Positions 4,839 through 6,850 of a DNA stretch of 6,850 nt are shown here, piece after piece. Each line of letters opens with the position of its first letter. The first letter of the stretch is position 1. The stretch covers positions 1,358 to 8,207 of the forward strand of contig JAMCWV010000107.1 in the NCBI GenBank assembly GCA_023481025.1. The letters run 5' to 3'. Source of the DNA: Gammaproteobacteria bacterium (lineage in GTDB: Bacteria; Pseudomonadota; Gammaproteobacteria; Enterobacterales; Alteromonadaceae). The position numbers and the translations under genes are program-made. The notes below the pieces were generated by a model. It did not search any database. It saw only the letters and a list, made by a program, of their open reading frames with translations, and was not told where the DNA came from.

Positions 4839-6850
4839 TTAACTGTCCCTCAACACCGCATTGAATTCAGTACGCAGCGCATTGACAACCTGTTCCATCA
4901 GAGAATTGACTTCCTGATCTTCCAAGGTTCGATCTGCCGCCTGCAAGGTTAGAGCAATCGCCAAACTCTTTTGTGACTCTGGCACATTGTCTCCGGTATA
5001 CACGTCAAATAAGTTTAGGTCAACTAACTGATTTGCGCCAATATTTTTAATAGTTTCAAGAATTTCTCCGGCAGCGACCTGACGATCAACTAAAACAGCG
5101 ATATCTCGGCGAATCGAGGGGAACTTAGAAACCACGCCAGCAACCGGAATTAGGCGCTCTTGCAGGGTGCTTAATTCCAGTTCAAAGACGAAAGCACGCC
5201 CTTTTAGGCCGAATAACTTCTCAAACTGCGGATGCAATGCTCCGGCATAGCCCACCAAGTCTTCACCACGATAAATCGCTGCACTCTGCCCCGGATGCAA
5301 CGCGGTATGCGCTGACGCGACAAAGCGGAACTGTTCAAATCGACCGGTTGCCCGCAACAAAGTTTCGACATGCCCTTTGAGGTCGTAGAAATCAACTGGA
5401 CGAACACCATCACTCCAATGTTCACCTTGCGTCGTCCCCAATAAAACACCCGCCAACATCGGTTGTTGCTGGATGTTGTTTTCTGAGCTTTCATTTGGAA
5501 TGAAACGTAAGCCCGACTCAAACAAGCGAATATTTTGTTGCTGACGCTTCTGGTTGTGCCCTGCAGCGGCGAGTAAGCCAGGCCATAGACCTAAGCGCAT
5601 CGATGACATCTCGATAGAAATCGGGTGCGGTAACGTCAGTGCCGCCAATTCTGGATAGAGCTGAGCTTGCTGTTTCGGATCAACAAAGCTATAGGTAATC
5701 GCTTCTTGATAGCCTTGAGCCAGCATCGTTTGTTGTAAATTGCGAAGACTTAAATGACGCTCGTCTTTGCGCGTCATCCGCAGCTCCGCTTGCGGAGCGA
5801 CGGCTGGAATTTGGTTATAACCAAACACACGTGCCACTTCTTCGATTAAATCTTCTTCAATCGCGATGTCAAAACGGTATGTTGGCACTTCGACGTGCCA
5901 GCCCGTTGTTGATTTCTCAACAGCAAAGCCTAACCGAGTCAAAATTGCTTCGACATCCTTAACCGCAATTTCAGTACCCAGAACACGAGTTAAGCGATCC
6001 GCTCGCAAATTAATCTCAGCGGCTTTCGGTAAGTGATCTTGACTCAGCGCTTCGACGACAGGACCTGCTTCACCACCACAAATTTCAAGAATCAATGCTG
6101 TGGCGCGTTCCATCGCTGTGCGCTGCAATTCTGGGTCCACACCGCGTTCATAGCGATGTGAGGCGTCGGTATGCAAACCAAAGCGACGAGCGCGACCCAT
6201 AATTGCATCTGGGGCAAAGAACGCACTTTCGAGGAAAATATCACGCGATTCGGTAGTCACACCGCTTTGCTCGCCACCGAATATACCGGCCATGGCTACA
6301 GACTTCTGTTCATCGGCGATGACTAAAATATCATCCTGCAAAGTCACTTCTTGACCATCTAGCAGTGTTAGCTTCTCACCGTTATTTGCCATGCGAACAT
6401 GAATATCACCGCTTAATTGCTGTAAATCAAAAGCATGCATTGGGTGACCCAACTCCAGCAGGACATAGTTGGTAATGTCGACGACCGCATCAATTGAGCG
6501 CACGCCCGCACGCCGCAAGCGCTCTTGCAGCCATAGTGGTGCTTGGGTATTCACATTGATATTGCGGATCACCCGGCCTAAATAACGTGGGCATGCTGCA
6601 GGCGCGTCCAAGTGAATCTCACGCTGGTCAGCAATCGTTGCCGGCACAGCGGCGACTGCAGGTTCGTTTACATCAACTCGGTTTAACACCCCAACTTCGC
6701 GGGCTAAACCACGGATACCAAGGCAGTCGGCACGGTTTGGTGTTAGATCAATCTCAATAGCGTGGTCATTTAACCCCAACCACTCACGGAAATCTTGACC
6801 AACTGGCGCGTTCGCTGGTAACTCCATAATGCCGTCATGATCGTCGCTCA
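4839..6850 (-). CDS. pheT: Phenylalanine-tRNA ligase beta subunit (5' end beyond the right window edge)
   Basis: Beta subunit of the cytoplasmic alpha2-beta2 enzyme that charges tRNA-Phe; the alpha subunit (PheS) carries the catalytic site, while this subunit binds tRNA and edits mischarged Tyr-tRNA. About 670 codons are visible; E. coli PheT has 795, so about 125 N-terminal residues including most of the EMAP-like tRNA-binding domain lie outside. The frame is open to 6850 and reads SDDHDG just before the internal ATG at 6827, so that ATG is not the start. Counting from it, the B3/4 editing domain is about 85-255 ([44 protein letters not shown]), B5 about 265-340 ([19 protein letters not shown]), the catalytic-like core about 345-555 ([18 protein letters not shown]) and the FDX-ACB anticodon-binding domain about 568-660 ([18 protein letters not shown]). 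pheS is expected upstream, beyond the window. Confidence 0.98.
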   Translation of the reverse strand, partial: SDDHDGIMELPANAPVGQDFREWLGLNDHAIEIDLTPNRADCLGIRGLAREVGVLNRVDVNEPAVAAVPATIADQREIHLDAPAACPRYLGRVIRNINVNTQAPLWLQERLRRAGVRSIDAVVDITNYVLLELGHPMHAFDLQQLSGDIHVRMANNGEKLTLLDGQEVTLQDDILVIADEQKSVAMAGIFGGEQSGVTTESRDIFLESAFFAPDAIMGRARRFGLHTDASHRYERGVDPELQRTAMERATALILEICGGEAGPVVEALSQDHLPKAAEINLRADRLTRVLGTEIAVKDVEAILTRLGFAVEKSTTGWHVEVPTYRFDIAIEEDLIEEVARVFGYNQIPAVAPQAELRMTRKDERHLSLRNLQQTMLAQGYQEAITYSFVDPKQQAQLYPELAALTLPHPISIEMSSMRLGLWPGLLAAAGHNQKRQQQNIRLFESGLRFIPNESSENNIQQQPMLAGVLLGTTQGEHWSDGVRPVDFYDLKGHVETLLRATGRFEQFRFVASAHTALHPGQSAAIYRGEDLVGYAGALHPQFEKLFGLKGRAFVFELELSTLQERLIPVAGVVSKFPSIRRDIAVLVDRQVAAGEILETIKNIGANQLVDLNLFDVYTGDNVPESQKSLAIALTLQAADRTLEDQEVNSLMEQVVNALRTEFNAVLRDS

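Noticed and set aside
5783..5798. Perfect inverted repeat GCTCCGC-TT-GCGGAGC
   Set aside because: It lies inside pheT coding sequence, has no adjacent T tract and a 2-base loop; probably a coincidence of codon choice.
4839..6827. pheT as a complete gene starting at the ATG at 6827
   Set aside because: The frame stays open upstream and reads SDDHDG, which matches internal E. coli PheT sequence; the real start is beyond the right edge.
1..6850. tRNA or rRNA genes, CRISPR arrays, insertion sequences, toxin-antitoxin or phage genes
   Set aside because: I looked on both strands and saw none; coding genes and short spacers account for nearly all of the window.

Overview
The window reads as an ordinary chromosomal segment of a gammaproteobacterium, probably a marine or aquatic Alteromonadales-like lineage. 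The order is an inference from the pheT-ihfA operon, the close match of PheT, IhfA and PhrB to their E. coli counterparts as I remember them, and the ECF sigma/ChrR pair typical of light-exposed Proteobacteria. All genes look intact apart from the two cut by the window edges. Base composition looks even, and I see no mobile element, tRNA, rRNA or CRISPR array.

Layout from left to right. (1) Positions 1-2322 on the minus strand hold a two-gene operon, rudS-like then phrB. The first gene encodes a TudS (DUF523)-DUF1722 fusion, an iron-sulfur desulfidase type recently linked to removal of 4-thiouridine from tRNA. The second encodes a class I CPD photolyase whose last ~20-25 codons lie beyond the left edge. 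(2) A 94-bp divergent spacer separates this operon from the rightward genes. (3) Positions 2450-4431 on the plus strand hold a stand-alone LON substrate-binding-domain gene, then an ECF sigma factor gene overlapping a ChrR-type zinc anti-sigma gene by 8 bp. (4) A convergent 109-bp spacer holds two intrinsic terminators, one per direction. (5) Positions 4541-6850 on the minus strand hold the housekeeping pair pheT (5' part beyond the right edge) and ihfA, one base apart.

Taken together, positions 1-4431 look like a light and singlet-oxygen response island. ChrR would hold the sigma factor inactive until singlet oxygen or a similar oxidant appears; the released sigma factor would act on stress promoters. 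Photolyase is a known regulon member of such sigma factors in other bacteria. The desulfidase acts on a tRNA base that is itself a near-UV target. The LON-domain protein has no known role here. The individual families are known; what deserves a closer look is the combination, especially the tRNA s4U desulfidase linked to photolyase and to an ECF/ChrR switch, and a candidate sigma-factor promoter in the divergent spacer.
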